Origin: Gonatopus flavifemur
Taxonomy: Eukaryota; Arthropoda; Insecta; Hymenoptera; Dryinidae
NCBI GenBank assembly: GCA_018340375.1
Contig: JAFFJZ010000002.1
Location: 16,076,001-16,140,000, forward strand
Reading direction: 5' to 3'
DNA: 64,000 bases
Position 1 is the stretch's first letter. Every line of letters starts with the position of its first letter. The translations under genes and the position numbers were made by a program. The notes beneath the pieces are model-generated. The model did not search any database. It saw only the letters and a program-made list of their open reading frames with translations, and had not been told where the DNA came from. Below, one piece after another: positions 9,517 to 21,810 of this stretch.

Positions 9517-10657
9517 CAGGGTTGCCAAGATTTTCCCCGACCCAAAAAAACCCACTCGGATTTCTTCGATAGAGCCCAGCTGAAAAAAATCCAGTTTCTA
9601 TTATTCGCTACAGTGTTGTTTTTCAAAAAGTCGAGTTAAACTTTTGTTTCATCTTCGCTTGCTGCATTTTTTGCTGTCTATAAATTATTATTAATCGTGT
9701 GAGAACAGTGAATATTTTTCCCAAACTATCAAATATATTCAGTCTAATTTCGTATAAGCTGAGATCGGCAAGAAAGAAATTTTCATTTTCCATTTTTTGA
9801 TAACATATAATTAACATACATATATTATCCATTTCCGAATAATCGTATTTATCTATCCATTCATTATTCATTTCTCAAAAAGTGGGCAATATACGGAATT
9901 CGATTACCTATTACTTGAATGATGGATAATGTATTTAAAAAATCAGCCGTTGCTTAAATAATGGATTATGTATTTTGAAAAATTATCCGTTACTTGAATA
10001 ATGGGTAATGTATTTGAAAAAATTATCCATCAAGTAATTGAAGTAATGGGTAATCAAATTCCGTATATTGCCCATTTTTCGAAAAATTGATAATGAACTG
10101 ATAGATGAATATGATTATTCGGAAGATAGATTATATATCAATTTTTTTTCTTAATTTTGATAACATGAATATATTTGTGAGATTTAATAAATGAACGTTG
10201 AATTGCAGTAATAAATTTTGGAATTTCATCACCAACATTGAATGTATGAACTATTTATTCAATTCAATGTGGAAATGTGACATTTCATAAGGAATTTCGT
10301 ATTAAATTCAAGAATTTTTCTGATAGTGTTATCATTGTGACGCAATTAATGTGAATAAATTTCATAAAACCCAATAAAACCCAGAAAACCCATGGGGGTC
10401 GGGTTTTTCAAAGAAACCCTGCACTGAGAGAAAAAATTTCCAGGAACAATAAAACATTTAGTTGAATAGTCGCCATTAACTATTTCAATTGATGAAATAT
10501 TTCATAGTATATTAAATATTTGTTTGATCGAATGAATATTTAATCGAGTCGATGAAAGTTTATTCAAATCAATTACGTATTTTATGGCGACTATTCAATT
10601 AAATATTTCATTCTTCCCGGAAATTTGTTCTCTCAGTGTGGGTTTTTTGCAATCCTG
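9517..10657. mobile_element. Large foldback element with CAGGGTTGCCA ends, hAT-like
   Basis: Left end CAGGGTTGCCAAGATTTTCC; right end in reverse complement CAGGATTGCAAAAAACCCAC. Flanking octamers ATGATGAT and ATGATTCT match at the first five positions, compatible with a decayed 8-bp hAT duplication. The central palindrome (about 9805-10145) pairs TCCGAATAATCGTATT, GGGCAATATACGGAATT and neighbours. Native length is about 924 bp after removing the nested 10422-10638 element. No transposase remnant is seen. Confidence 0.65.
10422..10638. mobile_element. MITE, CACTGAGAGAAA ends, nested
   Basis: Terminal repeats of about 54 bp pair CACTGAGAGAAAAAATTTCC with GGAAATTTGTTCTCTCAGTG and include GAATAGTCGCCA/TGGCGACTATTC. 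The interior repeats TTGAATAAA/AATATTTAAT words. The element interrupts the CCCAATAAAACCC-rich end of the 9517 element, so it is younger than that host. A relative lies at 63466-63668. Confidence 0.85.
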
Positions 10658-11864
10658 ATGATTCTTATCATCATTTCTGTAAAGTATCTCTTGATACTTG
10701 AAGTTTATGATCACTATTCATCATTAAGGATGTATTACACCTATTTTTAGAATAATGAAAAACTCACGAAAATCTGCGAAACGATTCTTAATGATCAAAC
10801 AAATACTCCTGCAAAATTTCAAATCGATTCAGAGCTTCCTTCGAAAGTTACATCAAAGTTAAAATCCATTAATTCATAGATTATAGATTGAAACCATATA
10901 TAAATGAAGATGAATAAAAAAATACCTTTCTCAATATTCATAAAAACATTCGGATCAGAGTCATTCGAACTTATCTTCAGTAGTTTCATTGTGCCATGGA
11001 TCATATTTTGAATCACGGGCCATCAGCGATGTACTATTTTCAAAATCTATGTAATCCATCCTCAATTATCATTAACAACAAATATATTCAACTTTGTTAA
11101 CTTCCAATAATTCTGAAAGCTTTGTGTTCGCAAGTTTCATTGTTAACGACGACAAAAAATTATAGTCATCAACAATTTGGTACAATACCTATAACTATAT
11201 TTTTGGTACCAATGGCTATAAGATAATTGTTGGGTCCTCTTGATAAAATGAACTCATTTCGAACTGTTCGTTCGTACGCACCTTTTATTGTAGAATTCTG
11301 ACATTTCAACCTTGTCCAAACGGTATAGATTCTGATACTGGCCCAAGATTGTCTATCCATTCGAACCATTACCGTCTGAAATTTGTCGAATAGGTCGTGC
11401 CAGTTGAAAAATAGTCATGATTTTGGATAGAAACAATAATTGTTTCTGTCAAAGTTTGGCAAATATAACCTTACGAGTGCCAGAGCATTATTTGTAAACT
11501 CCGGCAATTTCCACATGGGAATTCATTGAATATGTCCCTGGCGTGTATGAGTACTTTGGTCCAGTGTTCGGCCAAGAAAGATTGGATGAACAAGAATAGA
11601 TCCTTTACGCGCGACACTCAGGAGCAACATAGATGAAAAGAGAAAAACTATGAAACTAACGCAGAAGTAGGGGGAAAACTGTTATTGCAACGTGAGCTTT
11701 GGGGACAACGTTGATATCGAAAGTACAAGAACGGATGCCGTCAAAATTCAACGTGAAAATATTGTAAAACAAAAATGAAGCAATCCAGTTTGCATAGTCT
11801 AATCTCTTGGTTCTCCTCAACTGCGTTCTTAGTCTTCATAGTCGATCTCTTAATTTCTTAGATT
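10658..11864. other. Unique-looking DNA, nothing identified
   Basis: No inverted-repeat pair, RNA gene or convincing coding frame is seen. Short minus-strand frames at 10819-11016 and 11169-11369 have no recognisable features. Confidence 0.5.
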
Positions 11865-12065
11865 GAAAACCCACTCCCAAAAAGTGAGATTCTACTCCTA
11901 CAGAGTGGAATTTCCACTCTTCTAGAGTGAGCATTTCAATCTTATAAAAGAGTGGAATTTCACTCTTTGAAGCGAGTTAGAGTTCATTTTGGTAGAGTAA
12001 AAAGTCACTCTTCAGCAGTGGAATCTCACTCTTCTTGGACTTGCAGTATTTTCACTTTCCAAGAA
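11865..12065. repeat. GAGTGAAATTTCACTC word element, copy 2
   Basis: About ten variants of CACTCTTCTAGAGTG, AGTGGAATTTCACTC and TCTCACTCTT occur in both orientations, the same vocabulary as 2985-3240. The core is composed of one imperfect palindromic word. Outer boundaries are not defined by a recognisable terminal repeat. Confidence 0.5.
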
Positions 12066-13187
12066 TGAATTTTGCATTCCAAGAAATTTAGAGAGTACCA
12101 GGTGATTTCATTGATTTCACTTTCCCTTTACTTTATAAAGCACCATTCGTAACCTTGAACTTTGGCAGCATTAGTACGTCAAACTCTCGTTATAAGCTAT
12201 CTGCGTCGTTTTTTCACATCAGATTGGTTACTGAGTGGAACAAGGAGACAGCTTAAGCTTATAATGAGAGGCTACTTTAGATCGTTTTGATTCAGCAAAG
12301 TTCAGCCAGGACATAATCTAAGTGAAACATTGGATACTCAATTTTCCAAAACATAGAAAATCTCAAGTACAATAATTTTCAAAATTATATATAATGCATA
12401 TACAATTTAATATAATGAATATATAAGTCACATTGGGAATTTGCCATTATACTCACTGTTTTATTGTAGAACTAATTTTTTTGGTTAGAACTGACTCTCA
12501 AATTATGAACGGACCAAATATATTGTTTAGTATTTTTGTTACACATTTAACTATCATTTCGTTTGTCTTTGTCGATAGCTCGATGGCAAGCCAATCAATG
12601 TTGACAAAAATACCCCACCCAACTAGAAATGCATCGCTTCTTGAAAATTACCCCACCTAAGGCCTTATTTTAACCCAAGGCAGGGCCCCAGATTCAAAGA
12701 GTTTCATCTTCATCGAGCAATGCTCATTGCAATGCAATAACGTATGGTCTGACAACTTGAATATTCATAAAATTTTTCGGAATTCCAGATGTTAATAATC
12801 AGAATAACCATGTCGATCAACAAGATATAATATTTCATGGGGAATTAATTCAATCAAACTTCAATAAGTTTTCGTTTCCCTCGCAATTATCCTGGTTCGT
12901 CAATTGCGAGAACGTTCTGCCTGGAAAAATCTCAAGAACTTCATGTTATTTACCGTAAAAACATGACTATAAGTGGATATTATTCTCTCGAGTCCCTATT
13001 CTTATCCCATTCCGTAGGTCGTTTTGAATTTCATGACTCCACATTTATATGCTTAACTTTATGAAGGTAAACTCAGTTGACGAAAAACAACGATCAAACA
13101 TATTTTCTTCCGTTGGTTATCGGGATACAGGGAGAAAATGAAGGAAAAGGTATTTTGAGAATAGGTCAAGTTTACTGAAACACTTGC
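12066..13187. other. Unique-looking DNA, nothing identified
   Basis: A loose palindrome around 12180-12270 (CTCTCGTTATAAGCT versus AGCTTATAATGAGAG) is the only structure seen. A 75-codon frame at 12433-12660 has hydrophobic stretches but no recognisable family. Confidence 0.45.
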
Positions 13188-14014
13188 TCCAAATAATTCT
13201 AATGATTATTTTATCGGAGCCAGTTATTTGTTCCAAATGTTCTTTTTTTTTCCACACACATTCCACTTTTCGGTTCTCAAGATACGTAAAAATAACATTC
13301 AAAATACGAGCTGAATTGCATTTTAAAAACCACTCCGAATCTCTTCATACGAGACGAGTGGGGAAATCATATGTGAATGTTAATCTTTCTCTGCGGATGT
13401 ACGTACAATTTTAATAGAAGTTCTTGAAAGTCATTTAAAGGATTCTCTGGTAATGTGAATATGATATTTCCTCAACAATGGTGAGTAAAAAAGGACGAAA
13501 ACACGATTAGTTTCAATGAAAAAGTGATTCGTTACAGATTGAATTGCTCTTCATATTTGAAAGATTTGAATTTCATCGATATTAAAGAGGACGAAAAAAA
13601 CAGAAGAATCTTGAAACAATGTAAGAAGTATCCGAATCAAATTGCATAACTTGAACTGAATTGGAAAACAAATTGAATTTGCCATCCACGAAATGTTACG
13701 AAAAACAAAAAAAAAATCACCAAACAAAATGATCCGATGAATCCCCCCGCAAGTCTAATATTTTTCATTTTATTTCTGTTCATACAAATTCGTTGACAAC
13801 GATATTTTTCATCTTCCATTTTCTCTCGGACAGTACTTTTGCAACATCCATCCAATTACTTTCGATCGATATTTCGTGAAGAGTAATCGGATCCACTTTG
13901 ACATGAAAGCATTGAAATTTTCAATTTCTTTGCGGGAATTAGAATCTCGTTGTATCGAAGGGAATTTCATCGAAGTGCAAAAACACAATATCAATCTTAC
14001 CTGAAAAACAGGAT

Positions 14015-14053
<39 letters not shown>

Positions 14054-16175
14054 TTTCCCAAGTTTTCGACTCGCGGCTACAATTGGCTTCGAAATACTCG
14101 AAGGAAGTATTGAAAAATTGTGTAAGCGGTATCGATCAAAAGAAAATTTCATAAAGAATACTGCATATTTGTCCCTCGGATCATGAATAGGAATTATTCA
14201 ACAAGAGGGCGATAAATTTACGTAATGAATTGTCCTGGAGTGATAAACACGTACGTGACATGACTATTAATTTTTGGTCACACACGATTCAGTGAATAAG
14301 ACATCTTCTTGAAATCTTTTAGACCAAACGAATTTTTGCCGCTTGGGTATCTACATAAAACATTATTTCACGTCTACTGAGAGTAAGAAGTTTTTTTGAG
14401 TGCCTAAATGAGCCAAAGGAAATGAATGGAAAAATAGATTCTGAGTTTTTGATACTTTCTTTGAAAGCTGTTTTTAATCATTTTAAAATTGATGATCTCC
14501 AAGTTGAAAGTATGTATTTTGTTTTTTATCATCGTGGTACATGGTTGAAAACAAAGTTTTCTTTCTCACCAATTAATCTACTCTTTCACAATGAATCGTC
14601 GGAGTTTCATTGCTTTTGGCACTACTTGAATCGATGATGAAATTTGGTTTGATTGAGAAGAATCTCTTTGATTCTTAAAATAGATCGACATCTTTGATAT
14701 TAAAGAAAACAAATTTCTTCAATATGTTTCATTCAAAGCAACATACTTAATCTTTTCAATACGGAGAAATGATATCCGGCACCGTGGATAGAATTACAAT
14801 ATTTGTATACGCCGTAACAGTTACATTTCTTACTAATTTAAATTTTCTTCCTTTATTTTCACAATGAAACAATATGAAAATGACTAAAGCTCGTATCCAA
14901 TTATCATTCAGCCCTTTCGTACTCAAACCAGACACCTACCCGATGGAACATACTCTTTTCTTTTCCCACATTCTCGTACCTAAAAATAGCACAAGTAATG
15001 CAGGAACGATGTTAAAACATTTCAATTGTGTGCATGTACTTTTTTCCCTCATTTTCAAATGTTCTTAAGCATGAAAGAAAATCTCTTATCAGGATTGTAC
15101 AAAGAGTATATCTGACTGATAACTTTGTATGATGTTTTTCGAAACAAAAGGAAAAAACAATTGGTTCTTTTTTTCAGAAATTTTTTGTCCCGAAATGACA
15201 ACGAATACGCGAGAGAGTTGAATGTGAAAAAAGTATAAATTTTGATCAATGGAATTGATTTGTTTTTATATTAAATATATAGCACAGGTAGATAATGGTG
15301 GCATGTAAATTGTAGATATATGCACGCGTATACGTTAAAAGGAATGAGTGGGATGAGTTTTTTCGTTCAACGGTAAACATGGATTGCAGTAACGACTTGT
15401 TATACATCACCAACCCGGTTCTGATGAAAAATTATTTTTGTCACCCTGAAATATTTCCTGTGGATCTATATACAACTTTGGCATTGAAACAAATTTATTA
15501 ACCTCGCACTGCGATATTCATATTTATTCATTTATGTGAATAAGAGAACACAAAAAGTTACTTTGTGGAGATAAAAAATAGTTCTATCTCTCCTTCCTCT
15601 GTGACCCCTCCCTCCCTCCCTCCCTCTTGAATATGTTCATTGGCGAATCGTTTATATGTCAATAATGATTTCATGGAAGTAGTATCGATGAGAATACTTG
15701 AATTGAATTATAATCAGCGGATTTGTTTTGGAGTAAATTGATACCAATGTAAATTTAATCCCAATCGCATTGACGTGAGCGGTTCTGTCACATTAACAAC
15801 AACCAATGCAGAATTGATATGGAATTTCCTCCTTGTGCAACTCGGTGCTTGGATAACCATTGGGGGTGAAAAATGTTGCAATCGATTGTCATTCGTGAGA
15901 CATAACTTGCCGCGAATGGGTGTTTCATTTTACCTCTTTATTGGGTGACTGCAAAGATGTTCTCATTCATTCAGAACCAACAGGTTCGAGTGCAAAATTT
16001 TCATCGATAAGCTATGTTGTATTATTTGTTTTTCTTTCCAACATCCAAACGCGTCCGTTTTAGGAAAACCCTCGCGAGACACTGATCACAAGAAAATGTC
16101 CAAATATTGAATACTTTTCCTAAAGACGGTTGACGCATAGTATTTGAAATGCAACTTTAAGAAATTTCCTTGTTT
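13188..16175 (+). repeat. Direct duplication, copy A (unit about 2.99 kb)
   Basis: Sequence from 13188 (TCCAAATAATTCTAATGATT) to 16137 (GACGGTTGACGCA) recurs in the same order and orientation at 16176-20674. 13188-14292 and 14877-16137 are nearly identical to copy B with only a few single-base differences. The segment from about 14330 to 14876 differs by many small indels. Copy A lacks the 1525 bp found at 17286-18810. It contains a TA microsatellite (14021-14051), a CCCT microsatellite (15605-15626) and no recognisable gene. Confidence 0.9.
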
Positions 16176-17003
16176 TCCAAATAATTCTAATGATTATTTT
16201 ATCGGAGCCAGTTATTTGTTCCAAATGTTCTATTTTTTTCCACACACATTCCACATTTCGGTTCTCAAGATACGTAAAAATAACATTCAAAATACGAGCT
16301 GAATTGCATTTTAAAAACCACTCCGAATCTCTTCATACGAGACGAGTGGGGAAATCATATGTGAATGTTAATCTTTCTCTGCGGATGTACGTACAATTTT
16401 AATAGAAGTTCTTGAAAGTCATTTAAAGGATTCTCTGGTAATGTGAATATGATATTTCCTCAACAATGGTGAGGAAAAAAAGGACGAAAACACGATTAGT
16501 TTCAATGAAAAAGTGATTCGTTACAGATTGAATTGCTCTTCATATTTGAAAGATTTGAATTTCATCGATATTAAAGAGGACGAAAAAAACAGAAGAATCT
16601 TGAAACAATGTAAGAAGTATCCGAATCAAATTGCATAACTTGAACTGAATTGGAAAACAAATTGAATTTGCCATCCACGAAATGTTACGAAAAACAAAAA
16701 AAAAATCACCAAACAAAATGATCCGATGAATCCCCCCGCAAGTCTAATATTTTTCATTTTATTTCTGTTCATACAAATTCGTTGACAACGATATTTTTCA
16801 TCTTCCATTTTCTCTCGGACAGTACTTTTGCAACATCCATCCAATTACTTTCGATCGATATTTCGTGAAGAGTAATCGGATCCACTTTGACATGAAAGCA
16901 TTGAAATTTTCAATTTCTTTGCGGGAATTAGAATCTCGTTGTATCGAAGGGAATTTCATCGAAGTGCAAAAACACAATATCAATCTTACCTGAAAAACAG
17001 GAT

Positions 17004-17044
<41 letters not shown>

Positions 17045-17285
17045 TTTCCCCAAGTTTTCGACTCGCGGCTACAATTGGCTTCGAAATACTCGAAGGAAGT
17101 ATTGAAAAAATTGTGTAAGCGGTATCGATCAAAAGAAAATTTCATAAAGAATACTGCATATTTGTCCCTCGGATCATGAATAGGAATTATTCAACAAGAG
17201 GGCGATAAATTTACGTAATGAATTGTCCTGGAGTGATAAACACGTACGTGACATGACTATTAATTTTTGGTCACACACGATTCAG

Positions 17286-18810
17286 CAGATGTATATTCGG
17301 CTTAGGCAGGAAAATAGAAAGAATAAATAAGGTTCGTGGATATGTTAAATTCGGAAGGACACTTGTATCCTTTAGTGAAGGATGTGTGCTCTTTTGTTTT
17401 GATTAAATGAAACTTTATGGAAAATTGGATGAATATTCATTCGATACCAAAAAATATTTCGTTGAAGGAAAAAGTAAAAATATATCGGTTCAATGCGGTT
17501 GAACTTCGAATCGATTGGAATGAAATTTCAAATTGTTTCATTCGATATTTCTGATTGAAACATGATATCTCAGAATGTAATGTAACAAGTATCATGGGAA
17601 TTATACGAGTTATCGTGTTTAGTTATCAATTTTTATTCAATAAAGAACTCAAATTTCAACGATGTTTGGTCGATTCGTTCGTAAGTGGATGATATTTTTT
17701 TCCATTCAAATTGTAACCGATTTAATCAAAAAAGTTTCTGTTCCTAAACCAAAATGTGCGTTTTTCCGGAATTCCTGATCAATTTCTACTTTCGAGCATA
17801 CACGGAGAGAAATGTATAGTAATATTTACCATGCTAACATAGTATTCGTTCTTATTTTATTGAAAATCGTCAATTTTACTATGTGAGGATAGAATCCTTC
17901 GCCATTTTTCTGGTAATGATTACTATACTACATGAAAATCAGACAAATAGAACTCAAAGCAATGGAAAATGGTACTGATTACCATATTACAATAGCTGTC
18001 ATTCCAGTTAATGAAAATATGCCCGCTGTGGGCAATATCGACACGACGTGTATAGACATACATATATTATACGTATTATTACGGTAGTCAGTCCACTATT
18101 AATAATCAAGTAAAAACACAGTTATTATTTAGAAGACTGATATAATTTGTTTCTGACTGTGCGCTCCCTTTGCTTTCTATTAACCATTTCATAACCTAAT
18201 TTATTTATTTATAACCTCATTCACTGAAAAGCCTTGTGTGTATATACATGTCAATAGTTCAATTTAGGTCATGATCAATGAAAAAATCATGGTCAATATT
18301 ACTTTATAGCATTGGATTCATGTTTAGTTGCATAGTACTGTCTCCAATGTAACATGGTAATCATTACTATGTTAACAGGGCTAATGTTACCACATAAAAT
18401 CGGGAGCATCACTATGTCAAGTGACTCGCACCATCTAAAAATTTTCGTCACCATGTAACATAGTAATCATTCCCATGCTACATTGAGAATATAACTATTC
18501 TTTTCTCTCCGTGTAAGAGCGTATATCATATATTATTTCAAACATTTCAAAAATTCATATTTTATCATACCTCGAATATCATTTGATTCCAAATATACAT
18601 TTTATCTGTATAAATGATAAAGAAAATTCTGCTGGATAAAACTGAAATGACTAGGTATTATAAATTGTTTTCATTAAAAAAAAAATTCAAAACACATTTT
18701 TTTGGATGGTTTGAAAAATTCTTCTTTCAATGCATCTAAAAAAAAAACAACTTGAAAGAAAACTGAAGACAACCTTTGGATCTTTCGACGTCCTCGACAC
18801 GGTGAAGTGT
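17286..18810 (+). other. Segment present in copy B but absent from copy A
   Basis: Copy A joins ..CGATTCAG directly to TGAATAAGACATC, whereas copy B has 1525 bp between these two phrases. The segment is not a single transposon: its ends are not inverted repeats and no target duplication is seen. It contains one complete MITE (17801-18513) and AT-rich unique DNA. Deletion from copy A, or misassembly of copy A, is more likely than insertion into B. Confidence 0.75.
17801..18513. mobile_element. MITE-like element, CACGGAGAGAAA ends, ACATAGTAA word, TA duplication
   Basis: Ends CACGGAGAGAAATGTATAG and, in reverse complement, CACGGAGAGAAAAGAATAG are flanked by TA on both sides (17799-17800 and 18514-18515). 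The subterminal regions repeat ATGGTAATCATTACTATG and CATAGTAA words. At 713 bp it is longer than the related 4709-4929 element; the central 250 bp (about 18010-18290) lacks the word and may be a further insertion. Confidence 0.8.
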
Positions 18811-20724
18811 TGAATAAGACATCTTCTTGAAATCTTTTAGACCAAACGAATTTTTTGCCGCTTGGGTATCTACATAAAACATTATTTCACGTCTACTGAG
18901 AGTGAAGAAGTTTTTTCGAGTGCCTCAAATGTTTGTGCCACAAAAGGAATGAATTTGAAAAATAGATCTCTGAGTTTTTGATACTCTTTGAAAAGCTGTT
19001 TTTAATCATTTTAAAATTGATGATTCCAAGTTGAAAGTATGTATTTTTGTTTTTTTTATCATCGTGGTACATGTGGTTGAAAAACAAAGTTTTCTCACCA
19101 ATTAATCTACCTTCACAACGAATCGTCGGAGTTTCATTAAGCTTTTGGTACCATTTGAATCGATGATGAAATTTGCTTCGATTGATAGAAGAATCTCTTC
19201 TGATCTCAATGAAATATTCTACATCTTTTGATGAAGAAAAACAAATTTCTTCAACATGTTTCATTCAAATAACATACTTAATCTTTTTCAATACGGAGAA
19301 AATGACATCTCGGCACCGTGATAGAATTACAAATATTTGTATACGCCGTAACAGTTACATTTCTTACTTGAATTTCAAATTTCTTCCTTATTTTCACAAT
19401 GAAACAATATGAAAATGACTAAAGCTCGTATCCAATTATCATTCAGCCCTTTCGTACTCAAACCAGACACCTACCCGATGGAACATACTCTTTTCTTTTC
19501 CCACATTCTCGTACCTAAAAATAGCACAAGTAATGCAGGAACGATGTTAAAACATTTCAATTGTGTGCATGTACTTTTTTCCCTCATTTTCAAATGTTCT
19601 TAAGCAATGAAGAAAATCTCTTATCAGGATTGTACAAAGAGTATATCTGACTGATAACTTTGTATGATGTTTTTCGAAACAAAAGGAAAAAACAATTGGT
19701 TCTTTTTTTCAGAAATTTTTTGTCCCGAAATGACAACGAATACGCGAGAGAGTTGAATGTGAAAAAAGTATAAATTTTGATCAATGGAATTGATTTGTTT
19801 TTATATTAAATATATAGCACAGGTAGATAATGGTGGCATGTAAATTGTAGATATATGCACGCGTATACGTTAAAAGGAATGAGTGGGATGAGTTTTTTCG
19901 TTCAACGGTAAACATGGATTGCAGTAACGACTTGTTATACATCACCAACCCGGTTCTGATGAAAAATTATTTTTGTCACCCTGAAATATTTCCTGTGGAT
20001 CTATATACAACTTTGGCATTGAAACAAATTTATTAACCTCGCACTGCGATATTCATATTTATTCATTTATGTGAATAAGAGAACACAAAAAGTTACTTTG
20101 TGGAGATAAAAAATAGTTCTATCTCTCCTTCCTCTGTGACCCCTCCCTCCCTCCCTCCCTCTTGAATATGTTCATTGGCGAATCGTTTATATGTCAATAA
20201 TGATTTCATGGAAGTAGTATCGATGAGAATACTTGAATTGAATTATAATCAGCGGATTTGTTTTGGAGTAAATTGATACCAATGTAAATTTAATCCCAAT
20301 CGCATTGACGTGAGCGGTTCTGTCACATTAACAACAACCAATGCAGAATTGATATGGAATTTCCTCCCTTGTGCAACTCGGTGCTTGGATAACCATTGGG
20401 GGTGAAAAATGTTGCAATCGATTGTCATTCGTGAGACATAACTTGCCGCGAATGGGTGTTTCATTTTACCTCTTTATTGGGTGACTGCAAAGATGTTCTC
20501 ATTCATTCAGAACCAACAGGTTCGAGTGCAAAATTTTCATCGATAAGCTATGTTGTATTATTTGTTTTTCTTTCCAACATCCAAACGCGTCCGTTTTAGG
20601 AAAACCCTCGCGAGACACTGATCACAAGAAAATGTCCAAATATTGAATACTTTTCCCTAAAGACGGTTGACGCAAAGCAATTGATTTGTCATTTCGAAAT
20701 GATGTACCTTGTAAGAAATTTCCA

Positions 20725-21211
20725 TGGTGATTTTTCCAAAATGTCAGTGGCAGCAGTATTTACCCTTACAGTATCGATTATGTAAATTTACCTTCAGTGG
20801 TAAATTATGTTGCCATCTACCTGTTCGATGCAAAATTACACAGACAAAAAAAAATTACTTTCGCCTTGATCTGAGATGTTTGACATCAATGTCTGGGAGA
20901 CATTTCTCCAACGGGTATCGAACCCCAGTCAGTGACCTACCTATACCCTTTCCCTAACCTACCTGACCTATGCCCTAACGATCGCAGCTAAACCGATAAA
21001 GCTTGAAAGTTCGAAAAAGCCTTACATTTGTTTATACTCGTTTCAATTGTGTAGATTTATAGCATGTACTAAGAATTTGACTTCTGGTCTAAACATTAAT
21101 GAATTCATGCTACAATGGTAATTTTACCGATTTGAAAGGTGAAATTACAACTACACTGTGTATGTAAATTTACCAATCGGAAAGGGTCACTTCACCCTTT
21201 CAAGGGAAATT
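20725..21211. repeat. GTAAATTTACC word element, left fragment
   Basis: Variants of GTAAATTTACC and GGTAAATT occur here on both strands (for example GTATTTACCCTTACAG, ATGTAAATTTACC, ATGGTAATTTTACCGAT). Matching fragments lie at 21590-21810 and 26893-27170, including ACACTGT(G/T)TATGTAAATTTACC in both. These are probably pieces of one older element pulled apart by later insertions. The left boundary is uncertain. Confidence 0.5.
20843..21000 (-). mobile_element. tRNA-derived SINE-like sequence
   Basis: On the minus strand the sequence begins near 21000 with GGTTTAGCTGCGATCGTTAGGGC, shown here as TTTAGCTGCGATCGTTAGGG, resembling a tRNA-type Pol III box A. About 50 nt later it has GGTTCGATACC (20914-20924 complement), a perfect match to the box B consensus. 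The tRNA-like head is followed by a non-tRNA body and ends in a T9 run (20846-20854 complement), a Pol III stop or tail. It is not an intact tRNA: the acceptor stem and anticodon arm are not formed. It sits between GTAAATTTACC fragments. Confidence 0.55.
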
Positions 21212-21589
21212 CCCTTGTGAAAATATTTCTACGCCAAATTACGCCAAAAACTACGCCTAAATACTGCATTTCGAACACTTCCGTAAAAAAACGTAGAAAA
21301 TTCTGCGCACTTCTACGTCCAAGTACGCCAATCTATGACCAAGAGTTTTACCCGTATACTGTGGCGTAAAAAGGTGTAGAAATACGTAGAATAGCATAAA
21401 CTCTCGGACTTTGTACGCCAAATTCACATATTTCTACTCCCCTGCTTCAATTTCGCGTATTTTCAGCACAAATATTCATATTTTTGTCTATGCCTAATTA
21501 CGTAAAACTATGCCAAGCTGTGGGACGTAGATTGACGTAATATTTCGTAGTTTTTGGCGTAATTTGGCGTAGAAATATTTCCACAAGGG
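21212..21589. mobile_element. MITE, CCCTTGTGGAAATATTTCTACG ends, TACGCC word
   Basis: Arms of about 44 bp pair CCCTTGTGAAAATATTTCTA, then CGCCAAATTACGCC and AAAAACTACG, with their reverse complements ending at CCACAAGGG (21589). The interior repeats TACGCC and GGCGTA words. It interrupts the GTAAATTTACC element, whose AAGGG...AAGGG context continues on both sides. Confidence 0.85.
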
Positions 21590-21810
21590 TTTCACCGATG
21601 TTGTAGGTAAAATTATAACTACCCTGTATATGTCAATTTACCCTTGCAAGGAAAAAAAATCACGTGTGGATTCTGCATTGGTTGTTGCTATTTTGACATA
21701 ACCGCTGACATGAATGCAATCGGAGAAGCAAATGGCAGGCGTGTTGCCATGGTAACCACGATAACAATGTAAATCCAACAGAGTAAATTCTACATGAAAT
21801 CCACACCGTA
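21590..21810. repeat. GTAAATTTACC word element, middle fragment
   Basis: This continues the word vocabulary of 20725-21211 (TGTATATGTCAATTTACCC). It also holds an imperfect palindrome, CGTGTGGATTCTGCAT facing TACATGAAATCCACACCG. It ends where the 21811 MITE begins. Confidence 0.45.

Larger units (their letters stand above)
16176..20674 (+). repeat. Direct duplication, copy B, with 1.5 kb of extra sequence
   Basis: Copy B repeats copy A and abuts it directly. The repeated motifs include the TA microsatellite (17010-17041) and the CCCT microsatellite (20140-20162). It is longer because 17286-18810 is present only here. A 123-codon minus-strand frame at 18893-19264 is open in copy B but broken by indels in copy A; it matches no family I know. 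After 20674 the two copies stay only loosely alike (both have TAAGAAATTTCC) and then diverge. Confidence 0.9.

Noticed and set aside
14020..17041. TA microsatellites as promoter TATA boxes
   Set aside because: They are simple 32-bp repeats duplicated with the surrounding unit, without downstream coding sequence.
17286..18810. The extra segment in copy B as one inserted transposon
   Set aside because: Its edges are not inverted repeats and no target duplication is visible at the junction. Only 17801-18513 inside it is an element.
20910..21000. A functional tRNA gene on the minus strand
   Set aside because: Box B is perfect, but no acceptor stem pairing or anticodon loop could be drawn. A SINE head fits better.
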